A program made the position numbers and the translations under genes. 42,898 nt of DNA from Spirosoma spitsbergense DSM 19989 (GTDB taxonomy: Bacteria > Bacteroidota > Bacteroidia > Cytophagales > Spirosomataceae): positions 12,746 to 55,643 of the forward strand of contig NZ_KB893571.1 in assembly GCF_000374085.1 (NCBI RefSeq), in the 5' to 3' direction. The first letter of the stretch is position 1; each line of letters begins with the position of its first letter. The notes under the pieces are model-generated. The model saw only the letters and a list, made by a program, of their open reading frames with translations. It did no database searches and had not been told where the DNA came from. This document shows, piece after piece, positions 7,790 through 16,700 of this stretch.

Positions 7790-8821
7790 ATGGATTCATT
7801 GACGCATGCCGCCCTGGGTGCCTGCATAGGTAAACTGATGCTGAGCAAACCACTGGGCAAAAATGCGTTGCTGTGGGGAGCCATAGCCCAAAATCTGCCC
7901 GACATCGACGGTGTAGCCAATGTATGGTTGCCGGTTTCTGAAAGCTTACTGGCGCACCGGGGCCTGACGCATTCGCTGCCTGTTGCTCTTGTGGCCGCTG
8001 CGGGCCTGGCCTGGATAGCCCACCGCTGGCAACGCAGCAGCGGGGTGTCGGTTTGGCAGTGGTTCGTTTTCTTCGCGGTGCAGCTATGTCTCCATGACCT
8101 GCTCGACACGACCAATGCCTACGGCACTGGCTTGCTGGAACCGTTCAGTCACGCCCGGTTTTCGGTACATCTGCTGTACGTCATTGATCCATTGTTTACG
8201 CTGCCGCTGCTGGTGAGCACGCTGGTACTGATAGGGTACAACCGTCGGTACACTTGGGGGCGGGCATGGGCCATTGCAGGGCTGTGCTGGGCGTTGGCAT
8301 ATGTAGGAGCTGCTTCCGTGAGCAAAGCCATTGCCAGCCGGGGTATCCGGGAATCGCTGTCAGCGGCCAACCTTTCAGGAACACATTTTTTTGCTACGCC
8401 TACCCCGTTCAACAGTCTCTTGTGGTACGTGGTGGCAACAAATGAACCGGGGTATGCTATAGGGTACCGGTCGGCGTTTGAAAAGCCGGAACACCGCACG
8501 GCGTTTACGTTTTTCCCGCAGCAGAAATCATTGCTGTCGGGAGTTTATACATCGGCAGAAGTAGCCCGGCTGATCGAGTTTGCGGATGGTTATTACACCG
8601 TTGAGCGTGACCGGCTGGGGCTTGGAATCAATGTGCTCCGGTTTGGACAGGTGGGGGGCTGGCAACAGCCGACCGCGCCCTTTACCTTCCGGTATCAGCT
8701 GGGCAACGAAATCAACAACCGGCTGGTGGTGCAGCGGGGCCGCTTTGAGGGTTGGAGTCAACCGGTTATTGCTGCCTATGTCAGTCGTATTTTTGGCGAC
8801 AATCACGTCCCCCCTAACTAA
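7790..8821 (+). CDS. YdjM/DUF457-family membrane-bound metal-dependent hydrolase
   Basis: This 343-aa inner-membrane protein begins MDSLTHAALGACIGK, with the family histidine H6. The metal-site pattern continues as LPDIDGV (D38, D40), HRGLTHSL (H56, H61) and LHDLLDTTNAYGT, as in PF04307 (YdjM, formerly DUF457). Several hydrophobic helices occupy residues 20-45, 60-77, 85-105, 130-150 and 160-185. The C-terminal 150 residues are soluble and probably extracytoplasmic. Hydrolase function is assigned from the motif pattern; the substrate is unknown. The cardiolipin synthase gene starts only 8 bp after its stop, so the two are almost certainly co-transcribed, pointing to a role in membrane lipids. 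Confidence 0.88.
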   Translation: MDSLTHAALGACIGKLMLSKPLGKNALLWGAIAQNLPDIDGVANVWLPVSESLLAHRGLTHSLPVALVAAAGLAWIAHRWQRSSGVSVWQWFVFFAVQLCLHDLLDTTNAYGTGLLEPFSHARFSVHLLYVIDPLFTLPLLVSTLVLIGYNRRYTWGRAWAIAGLCWALAYVGAASVSKAIASRGIRESLSAANLSGTHFFATPTPFNSLLWYVVATNEPGYAIGYRSAFEKPEHRTAFTFFPQQKSLLSGVYTSAEVARLIEFADGYYTVERDRLGLGINVLRFGQVGGWQQPTAPFTFRYQLGNEINNRLVVQRGRFEGWSQPVIAAYVSRIFGDNHVPPN

Positions 8822-8829
8822 CCTCTGCC

Positions 8830-10425
8830 ATGCATTATCTTACTGAACTGAACTGGCTGACGGTTGGCCAGGGACTGTACGTTCTGCTTACCATCATCGT
8901 TTGTCTGCGTATCGTTTACGATACCCGCACCACTACTAAAACCCTGGCGTATCTGCTGCTTACCATTTTTCTGCCCGTCGTGGGCATGATCGTATACTTT
9001 ACGGTGGGTACCAACCTCAGGCTCAGGAGTATGTACAGTAAAAAGCTTACCAGCAACGAAACACTGGCCATGCGAATTGACGAGCATATAGTCAAAAGCA
9101 GCCGCGAGCAAATGGAGCAGGCTACCGAAAATGTACAGCAAAACAGCAAACTGGCGCGGCTGATGGTACGCGATAACTCCAGCCCTCTGACGGGTAATAA
9201 CCGGGTTACCCTGCTGCTTAATGGGGAGACTAAATTTCCTGATTTACTCGATGCACTGCAACAGGCCCGGCACCATATCCACATTGAATATTACATCTAC
9301 GACGACGATCGGATTGGCAATGCCATCAAAGATATTCTGATTCAGAAAGCGAAGGCCGGGGTGCAGGTGCGTTTTATCTACGATGATTTTGGCAGTCGGG
9401 CTATTACCAAAAAGCTGGTGCCTGAACTCCAGACCGCCGGGGTGCAGGCGTATCCATTTTATAAACTGACCCTTCCCAATTTTGCTCAGCGACTCAACTA
9501 CCGCAACCACCGGAAAATTGTTGTTATCGACGGCTGTACGGCCTATGTGGGGGGAATCAACGTGTCTGACCGCTATATCAACCAGCCCCATCAGCACGGC
9601 AGGCGCGTCGATTCGCCGGAGCGGGGCAGGGGGCCAATCGGTTCGCGGGGCCGAACACCGACGAACAAGGAAAAACAGATGTTCTGGCGGGATACGCACC
9701 TGCGCATCGACGGCGCGGGCTGTTATTATTTGCAGCACTTGTTTCTATGCGACTGGAATTTCTGCGCCGACGAACCCGTAGCCATCGAATCCTCTTTCTT
9801 CGGTAACAGCCTCGCCGACCAGCCCGTCAACGGCGAATCCACGCCGGGCGAACCCATCGGAACGACAAACCGGCCGGGAGCCATGGTGCAGATTGGGGCC
9901 AGCGGTCCAGACTCCCGGCATCCGGGGTTGCTGTTCGATTTTTTGCAGGCTATCAACTCTGCCGAGGAGGAAATTCTGCTGACTACGCCCTACTTCATTC
10001 CCGGCGACAGCCTGCTTGACGCACTGACGGTGGCCGCACTGAGTGGCGTGCGTGTAAAGCTGCTGGTGCCGGGTATATCTGACTCCCGGCTGGTCAACGC
10101 GGCTGCCAGCTCATACTACGGCGATTTGATGAGCGTGGGTGTCGAAATTTACCTGTATCAGAAGGGATTCGTTCATGCCAAAACAATGGTGACCGACGAA
10201 AAACTGGCCGTAGTGGGTACTGCCAATATGGACTACCGTAGTTTCGACCTGAACTTCGAAGTAGCCGCATTCGTTTACGACACTGACCTGGCCGACCAGC
10301 TCAAGCAGGCGTTTATCGATGACCTGTCTTACTCGGAGCGTATTGATTACGACAGGTGGCGGCAGCGGTCACGCATCCGGCGGCTGGGCCAGAAGATTGC
10401 CCGGATGGTGGCCCCGCTACTCTGA
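8830..10425 (+). CDS. cls: Cardiolipin synthase (phospholipase D superfamily)
   Basis: This 531-aa protein has two N-terminal membrane helices (about residues 12-30 and 38-60, the PLDc_N region) followed by two PLD domains. The first HKD motif is NYRNHRKIVVIDGCTAYVGG and the second is FVHAKTMVTDEKLAVVGTAN; both keep H-x-K-x4-D. The predicted reaction is condensation of two phosphatidylglycerols into cardiolipin plus glycerol at the inner membrane. Just after the first HKD motif, between INVSDRYI and MFWRDTHLRIDG, there is a polar, Arg/Gly-rich insert (GRRVDSPERGRGPIGSRGRT), longer and more basic than the short linker usual here. It is co-transcribed with the upstream DUF457 gene. Confidence 0.92.
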   Translation: MHYLTELNWLTVGQGLYVLLTIIVCLRIVYDTRTTTKTLAYLLLTIFLPVVGMIVYFTVGTNLRLRSMYSKKLTSNETLAMRIDEHIVKSSREQMEQATENVQQNSKLARLMVRDNSSPLTGNNRVTLLLNGETKFPDLLDALQQARHHIHIEYYIYDDDRIGNAIKDILIQKAKAGVQVRFIYDDFGSRAITKKLVPELQTAGVQAYPFYKLTLPNFAQRLNYRNHRKIVVIDGCTAYVGGINVSDRYINQPHQHGRRVDSPERGRGPIGSRGRTPTNKEKQMFWRDTHLRIDGAGCYYLQHLFLCDWNFCADEPVAIESSFFGNSLADQPVNGESTPGEPIGTTNRPGAMVQIGASGPDSRHPGLLFDFLQAINSAEEEILLTTPYFIPGDSLLDALTVAALSGVRVKLLVPGISDSRLVNAAASSYYGDLMSVGVEIYLYQKGFVHAKTMVTDEKLAVVGTANMDYRSFDLNFEVAAFVYDTDLADQLKQAFIDDLSYSERIDYDRWRQRSRIRRLGQKIARMVAPLL

Positions 10426-10459
10426 TTGCACAACCGGTTTCCCGAAAATAAATCGCTTC

Positions 10460-11697
10460 TCAATTACCCCAATATGTTAAGTAGCCATGAGCCGATAGGG
10501 CCGTGGTCTGCCACTCAATTGCTTCCTGCCGACGTCCCAGTTTATACAACAGGTGAGCATAGGTATCCCTATTAGCCGTCTGCGGTTGAATGTCCATTGA
10601 ACGCTTGGCCCAGGCCAAGGCTTTTTCAAGCACCTTTGGGTCATCAACGACCTCGTAGAAAGCCCACGCTCCCTGGTTCAACTGCATGGCTAAGGCCAAG
10701 GAGTAGGCCGATTTGTAGTAAGCCTTAGATTCTAAAACGATTCTATATCACCCAAGTCGCGCTCCCCTCGCAAAAACGGCCCCATCAGCTCCTCGTATTG
10801 CGCCTGATCACGCTGCTGAATGTCGGCCAAACTAATGCTCATGGGCGTAGCATCCAGATAAGTGTTGGCTACCTTCATCAGTTTAGGTGCATTACCAAGG
10901 TGTCAATAAAAATCCATGCGTAAACCAAACGCTTGTTGTTCGTTTGCTTCTTTGGATCGGCTATCATCCTGGCTGCCTGCATGCTCGATCATCAGCCTTA
11001 TCGCTTGTTCAAACAAATCGGCATCTTTCTGCTGACAGGCCTGCCTCATGGTTTGCATCACGGCTATCGCGATGGGCGGGGGTTGGTTCTCCGGCATGGA
11101 GCCCATGAGCTCATGGACGCGGGCCTGATTTGCCTGATACAATTCGTAGGCCATGCAGTTGAGCACCATCAACTTGGGGTAGTCTAACAAAAGTTTAAGT
11201 GTTTCGTCGGCCTGTCGCTGTCCGGCTGGCAGGCTAGCCAAATACTCATTAAATACATCTGCATACGGTGTTCCAGCTGTTTGAGCCGCTTCAGATACGC
11301 TTTGATGAAAGCTGCATCGCGATTACCCGACTCGTATTCGACCTGGTAAGCAGCCAACGGCTTTTGCGAACGCAACGTCAGCCAACGCAATAAACGCTTC
11401 CACCGGGCGCCCTCCCATTGCCACAAAGACGACCTCCTCATCGGCATTGACGAAAAAGTAGGATGGATAACCCTTAACGTTAAACTTTTTGGCCAGTTCT
11501 TGGCCTTCTCCCTGCTGGGCATCGGCCTTGTAATTGACAAAAGCCGCGTTGTACTTCTTGCCAACCCTGGCATCGGGGTACACCTCCTTATTCATCCATT
11601 TACATGGACCGAACCAGGTTGTGAACAGGTCGAGAAAAATAAGCTTGTTTTCTCCTCTGGCTTTTACCAGCACCGATTGCCAGTCTGCGCTTCTGAA
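10460..11697 (-). pseudogene. Thioredoxin-family protein, multiply frameshifted
   Basis: Read on the minus strand, coding similarity runs through at least four frames. The first (to about 11360) has ADWQSVLVKARGENKLIFLD, then LFTTWFGPCKWMNKEVYPDA and FNVKGYPSYFFVNADEEVVF, a thioredoxin fold. The second has YQVEYESGNRDAAFIKAYLK. The third (from about 11255) has ADVFNEYLASLPAGQRQADE, with an in-frame TGA after LRMDFY (about 10905). The fourth (from about 10725) is TPR-like: SKAYYKSAYSLALAMQLNQG and ALAWAKRSMDIQPQTANRDT. The redox motif is WFGPC, so the first Cys of WCGPC is lost. The 5' end with its signal peptide is missing where an IS110 remnant begins. Intact relatives in Bacteroidota are exported thioredoxin-like proteins of about 450 aa with a helical C-terminal half. 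Confidence 0.85.
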
Positions 11698-11704
11698 CAG
11701 TCAC

Positions 11705-11978
11705 CTAGGCTTTCATCTTGATATGAGTTCGTTCAAAGACCCGATCATTAAGGGCTTGACAAGTGGGTTCATTGAAGCGAACTGCATTAAAAGCAGGCAT
11801 ATGCAGAATACGACGAAGACGACTGTTGCCTTTTTTGGAGATGCGCGTTTTGCCTGAGTGCTTATTTGGTAGTGGCTTTGACGGTTACCCGACCGGTAGA
11901 GTCGATTACCGATAGGCAGACTTGAAGGGTGTCCTTGCTGATGTCAAGACCAACACAATAGCGCAGATAAGATGTCAT
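11705..11978 (-). mobile_element. IS110-family transposase remnant with internal deletion
   Basis: A 38-codon frame starting at 11978 reads MTSYLRYCVGLDISKDTLQV, the N-terminal DEDD-nuclease start of IS110-family transposases (GLDISKDT), and stops at 11862. Immediately after, in another frame, comes SGKTRISKKGNSRLRRILHM and then PAFNAVRFN (to the stop at 11705), the C-terminal transposase_20 (IS116/IS110/IS902) motif. The roughly 250 residues between the two blocks are missing. The copy is dead. Its downstream edge touches the thioredoxin pseudogene, so it probably landed in that gene's 5' region. Confidence 0.8.
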
Positions 11979-12404
11979 AAACAAAGGGGATAAAAAAGTG
12001 AAACATGAACCTAACTACTTTCCTGACTCTGGCACATCGATTGCAGATCACAGTGACAAACTCCGTCTATGGGTACTGTCGGAGCTTGTAGAAAGTGACA
12101 AGGGTACCAGCGCAGCCAGCGAGTTCAAGATCGGGCTATTCTCCGTCTCAGCCGCGGACCCGAGGTACTGGTAACCCCTGTCAGGTCTTACTCAAAAATT
12201 GCACTTTTTATGACAACCTCAAATCAAAACAAAGATATGAGCGGCGGACCGTCAGATCTCGATGTATTCAAACGTCGCCTGTTTAGCCGCTTCTATAGGT
12301 TTAACAATTTGCCCTCAAAAGCCGACTTTACATCAAAGCTATTCAAGCTGCTTTGGCAGAGCTAAGGCTTATGCAACAAACAATCTGTGGGCAAACATAA
12401 TGCC
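11979..12404. other. Gene-free interval between IS110 remnant and relic IS end
   Basis: I found no protein-like frame in these 426 bp. The stretch near 12020-12180 may be flanking sequence of the IS110 element, but IS110 elements lack terminal inverted repeats, so the boundary cannot be read by eye. Confidence 0.35.
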
Positions 12405-12418
12405 TGCGTAACTTCAGT
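12405..12418 (-). repeat. Relic insertion-sequence end (14-bp match to 42623-42636)
   Basis: TGCGTAACTTCAGT is the exact reverse complement of ACTGAAGTTACGCA found 45 bp upstream of the transposase start at the right edge of the window. A 14-bp exact match next to a transposase suggests a terminal inverted repeat; here it would be a solo end left after deletion. No transposase fragment of that family was seen nearby. Confidence 0.4.
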
Positions 12419-12490
12419 TCATATCAACTACTGCTGGAAATCGTCCAGAAAAACCTCCAATAGCTTTCGAAAAAAGGTACTGGTGTATAC

Positions 12491-12540
12491 TGCAAAAGCA
12501 ACTGTGGGTTGCAAAAATGAACGACTCTTGGCATATTGCA
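12491..12540. promoter_or_regulatory. Candidate operator/promoter of the Xre/RES operon
   Basis: TGCAAAA occurs at 12491-12497 and again at 12510-12516 (19-bp offset), and ATTGCA follows at 12535-12540, in the 80 bp ahead of the antitoxin start. Type II antitoxins commonly repress their own operon through repeats in this position. The link to this antitoxin is an inference. Confidence 0.25.
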
Positions 12541-12571
12541 GTTATAGTAATGAAAAAAGGCACTGCTTAAT

Positions 12572-12982
12572 ATGGCATACGCAACACTTCCTCCACAGAC
12601 GGCGGTTTACACCCCCTACACTGTCATTGATAAATCCCGGCAGGGCATGCTTCGTACTGAAGCGGATCAGGTAGCCCAGCTAGCCGGATTGACCGATATT
12701 GAACTGGCCCGCATTCTGAACATGTCGATCCGGAACCTACACCGGCTCAAAGCCGATGATAAACTGGCCAGAGACGCTTCTGAGCGGCTGCTGTTACTAA
12801 CCAATCTGTTACAACATGGGCTGGATGTCTTCGATGAGGATGCTCAAACACTAGCCGAATGGCTTCGTTCACCCATTCGTGAACTCAATACACAATCCCC
12901 CTTGTCTCTACTCGACACAACAACCGGGTTTGGGCTAGTGGATGATGTGCTGGGGCGCATCGAACACGGCATTGTCGGCTAG
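12572..12982 (+). CDS. Xre/MbcA/ParS-type antitoxin
   Basis: This is a 136-aa cytoplasmic protein. Residues about 25-70 hold an Xre-like helix-turn-helix (AGLTDIELARILNMSIRNLH), and residues about 85-136 form the MbcA/ParS C-terminal (DUF2384) toxin-binding domain (VFDEDAQTLAEWLRSPIREL, ending LGRIEHGIVG). It is the antitoxin half of a type II RES/Xre system: it binds and blocks the RES toxin and is likely to repress the operon. The toxin start lies 16 bp after its stop, the usual antitoxin-first arrangement. The family call is firm; activity is untested here. Confidence 0.9.
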   Translation: MAYATLPPQTAVYTPYTVIDKSRQGMLRTEADQVAQLAGLTDIELARILNMSIRNLHRLKADDKLARDASERLLLLTNLLQHGLDVFDEDAQTLAEWLRSPIRELNTQSPLSLLDTTTGFGLVDDVLGRIEHGIVG

Positions 12983-12998
12983 TTATCCTGCTATCTTG

Positions 12999-13475
12999 AT
13001 GTTAACCGTTTATCGAACCGTCAAAGCAAAATACATCCATGAGCCATTGGCTACCGAAGGAGCACGGTTATTTGGTGGCCGGTGGAACCCAAAAGGATAC
13101 CCCCTACTTTATACTACCTCCTCGCCTGCTCTGGCCTTAGTCGAATCGCTAGTGCACCAACCCCGGGTTAAGTACGAGAAGTTGCCTAAACTATTTCTGT
13201 TTACTCTAGAGGTGCCTGATGACTCATTAACCACTTTGTCACTGGACGACTTGCCTCCTTATTGGAATGACGAAAGCTACGAACGGACCCAGTGGATTTT
13301 ACGAGATTGGCTGAATGAGCCTACTACACTAGTGGTGGCTGTTCCCTCTGTAGTAGTGCCGATGTCCTACAATTATTTGTTTCATCCGGCTCATTCGGCT
13401 TTTAGCCAAATTCGGGTTCGCCATCAGGAGCCTTTTCCCATCGAACGTCGACTTTGGCAGCAGGACAATCCATAA
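12999..13475 (+). CDS. RES-domain toxin (NAD+-degrading family)
   Basis: The ATG at 12999 gives MLTVYRTVKAKYIHEPLATE, the normal start of RES proteins. The open frame upstream overlaps the antitoxin and is not expected to be used. The 158-aa protein carries GARLFGGRWNPKGYPLLYTT (Arg and Tyr), ALALVESLVH (Glu) and LFHPAHSAFSQI (Ser), the conserved residues after which the RES domain is named. Characterised members (MbcT, ParT and relatives) break down or use NAD+ and so stop growth. All key residues look intact, so the toxin may be active and held by the upstream antitoxin. Confidence 0.9.
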   Translation: MLTVYRTVKAKYIHEPLATEGARLFGGRWNPKGYPLLYTTSSPALALVESLVHQPRVKYEKLPKLFLFTLEVPDDSLTTLSLDDLPPYWNDESYERTQWILRDWLNEPTTLVVAVPSVVVPMSYNYLFHPAHSAFSQIRVRHQEPFPIERRLWQQDNP

Positions 13476-13645
13476 TTCATTCAATTAACAAACCTCTACC
13501 TCGTCAAATGAAAGTGGACATAAAATGTAACTTATATTGATTGATTTGTATAGACTAGTTCATTTATGATCGTTCACAAAAAGGGCAGTTATCATTATTA
13601 ATTGAACGAGTCGTCATAAGATGTCAAAACCGTTCAATTAAACGT

Positions 13646-13703
13646 CCGGTTCACAAAAGAAGCCGCGCTCCCTGGCAGGAACGCGGCTTCTTTTGTGAAC
13701 CGG
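13646..13703 (-). terminator. Strong hairpin terminator of the first giant T9SS protein gene
   Basis: The 22-bp arms at 13646-13667 and 13682-13703 are perfectly complementary (core AAAAGAAGCCGCG) around a 14-nt loop containing CTCCCTGGCAGGAA. The arms include T/A runs, so on the minus strand the stem is followed by a U-rich side, and the hairpin may work in both directions. It sits 17 bp after the stop of the giant gene. A near-identical copy follows the second giant gene. Confidence 0.85.
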
Positions 13704-13720
13704 TCTGTCGAATATAAGGG

Positions 13721-16700
13721 CTACTCCGTTTTGATCAGCTTGAGCGTCTGGCTTTGGGTGGACGTGCTCACCCGCAGCAGCAGCACCCCCGCCGGAAGCT
13801 GGCCCAGGCGCAGCGTCAGACGCTCCACTTCCCCGGCCTTTCCAACCGACTGCTCACTCACCCGGTGACCCCGTTCGTCGCTCAGTTGCAGGCGCAGAGC
13901 CTGTCCCTGGGCGCCCCGTACCTCCACCTCGATGGTTTCACCCACTACCGGGTTGCCCAGCACGATCACCCGCAGGGGCGCTTCCACCAGGGCCGCCTGA
14001 CGGGCACCCGGGTTGCAGGCCGCCAGCCAGCCGTAGCGGAACTGACTCACTACCCCGCTCTGCACCGCTTCCAGGGTGATGACCGGGTTGTCGGTGTACA
14101 GATTCAGCGTGTAGGGACCCGAAGCGGTGGTGGGCAATGTCTCATTGACCACCCGGAAACGCACCGGCGAGCCGTCCAGGCCCGCGTACCGGGGGCTGAA
14201 CGTCACCCTCCGCTCACCCGCACTTATTACCTCGCAACTCACCGTGGTGACTCCCGTGATACTGAACGGAGCCGTGGGCGGGTTGGTGGGTGGCTGAGGG
14301 CTGGCCGGCAGGACCGTGAAACTAAAGACCGTGCTGGTCGATAAGCCGCCCCCGTCCGTCGCCGTTAGGGTCACGCTGCTTACCCCGCTCATACTCGGTG
14401 TACCGCTGATGAACTTGCCGCTCACCGTTAGTCCGGCGGGCAAACCGGCGGCCGACAGGCTGATCTGGTCGGGCGTCTCCTGATCGATGAACGTGTTGGT
14501 TAGGTTCAGGCTATACCCCTGACCCACCAGGGCTGTCTGAGATGCCACCGGCTCGTTCAGCCGCGGGGGCGTGTTGTCCTGACCCACGCTCTGACAGGCA
14601 TTCAGCCAGTTGTAGGCGTAGGTGACCGGTCCGGCGCTGCCCGTTTGCGTGGCCCGCAGGGTGATGACCGGGTTGTCGCGGTACAAAGTCAGCGAATAAG
14701 GGCCCGGCTCGGTGGTTGAACCCAGCTCGTTGACCACCTCGAAGGCGACGGGCTGCCCGTTCAGGCCCGCGTAGCGGGGAGTAAAGTTGATGTTGATGCG
14801 GTCGGCCACCGGCGTGCAACTGATGGTGGTGACCCCCGTGATGGCAAAGGGTGCCGTAGGCGGGGGGGTGCCCATGGCCGGCTGCACGCTCAGCACCAGC
14901 GGGGTGCTGGCCGAGAGCCCGCCCGGATCGGTGGCCGTGATGGTGATGGAGACCGGCGAGCCCACCGTGCTGGAGGGGGTGCCCGACAGGGTCGCCCCCG
15001 AGAAGTTCAGCCCGCCGGGTAACCCGCTGGCCGACAGCCGCAGGCTGCCCGGCGTTTCGGTATCGGTGAAGGTGCCCTCGGGGATCACGTAGGAAAAGTA
15101 CTGACCCACGGTAGCCGTCTGGGAGGGGATGCCCCTCACTACCCGGGGGGGCGTGTTGGGGGTGGTGCTGCTGTTACAGGCCGCCAGCCAGTCGTAGGTG
15201 TATTTGGTGGTGGCTCCGCCCTGCCGGGCTTCCAGGGTGATAACCGGGTTATCGGTGTAGAGTTGCAGGGTGTAGGGCCCGGGACTCGTGGTGGGAAACA
15301 ACTCATTGGTCACCGAGAAGCTGAGGGGCGAGCCGTCCAGGCCGCTGTAGCGGGGGGTGAAGCTGACACTAAACCGGTTGGGCAGGACGGGCGTACAGTC
15401 GACGGTGGTGACCCCCGTGATGGCAAAGGGAGCGGTCACCACCGGATTGACCGTCAGGGTGACAGAGGCTGTGCCGGTGCAGCCGTTGGCACTGGTGCCG
15501 GTGACCGAGTAGGGTCCGGCGGTGCTAACGACGATGGCGGGGGTGTTGGCCCCGTTGTTCCAGGCGTAAGTGACGGCCGGTTGGCCGGCCCCGCCCGACG
15601 CGGTCAGGGTAGCGGACTGCCCCTGGGTGATGGTCAGGCTGGGATTGGCCGTTATGCTAACGGAGGGCGCGGTTTGATCGCCGGTGACGGTGGTCTGGGC
15701 CACGGCTGAACAGCCATTACCCGACGTCACCGTCACCGAGTAGGTGCCCGCCGTGTTGAGGGTGGCCGTGTTGCCGCTGCCTACTTGAGTGGCTCCGGCA
15801 CTGAAGCGGTAGGATTGCCCCTGGGGACTGGCTGTCAGGGTGACTGTTCTCATGGTGCAGCTCAGGGGTCCGTCGTTGGTCAGGCTGACCTCGGGCACCG
15901 ATTGGTCACCCGTCACGGTGGTCTGGGCCACGGCCGAACAGCCGTTTGCCCCGTTGCTCACAGTCACCGAGTAGGTACCCGATGCATTCACGATGGCCTG
16001 ATTGCCGTTCTGGCTCACCACCCCCGGCCCCGCGAAGGCATAGCTCAATCCATTGGGACTGGCCGTCAGCGTTACGCTGCTCGTCGCACAGGTTATTAGC
16101 CCGCTGCTGGTCAGACTGGCCTGGGGTACCGATTTATCCTGACTGATGGTGATGGTCGTGACCGAGAAACAGCCCGTGCTGCTGTTGGTCACCGTCACCG
16201 AGTAAACACCTGCGGTGTTGACCAGCGCCTGACTGCCCTCCTGGCTCACAATACCCGGCCCCGTAAACACATATCGGTCTCCGCCCCCCGCGAACAGGGT
16301 TATCTGGGTCTGGGTGCAGGTCAGCGTCGTGGATGGACTGGCACTAAGGGTGGCCACCGGTTTGGTGTTGTCCTGCGACACGCTCACACTGGCCACGCCC
16401 GTACAGCCATTACCTGAAATCACCGTTACCGAGTACAAGCCCGGTGCGCTCACTGTCGCCTGATTGGTTGAACCGAGTTGGGTAGCTCCCTGGCTGAACT
16501 GATAACTCAGCCCGTTTGGATTGGCCGTCAAGGTGACACTCGTCACCGCGCAACTCAACGTACCACTGCTGGCCAGACTGGCTGAGGGGGTCAAGTTGTC
16601 CTGACTGATGCCCACGCTGGCTGTCGCCGAGCAACCGGCTCCACTACTAACCGTTACCGAGTAGATTGCGGATGAACTGACCGTCCGAACGGCGTTGATC

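Noticed and set aside
12942..12998. Longer RES toxin overlapping the antitoxin
   Set aside because: The ATG at 12999 matches the usual RES start (MLTVYRTVKA); the extra 19 residues look like out-of-frame antitoxin sequence.
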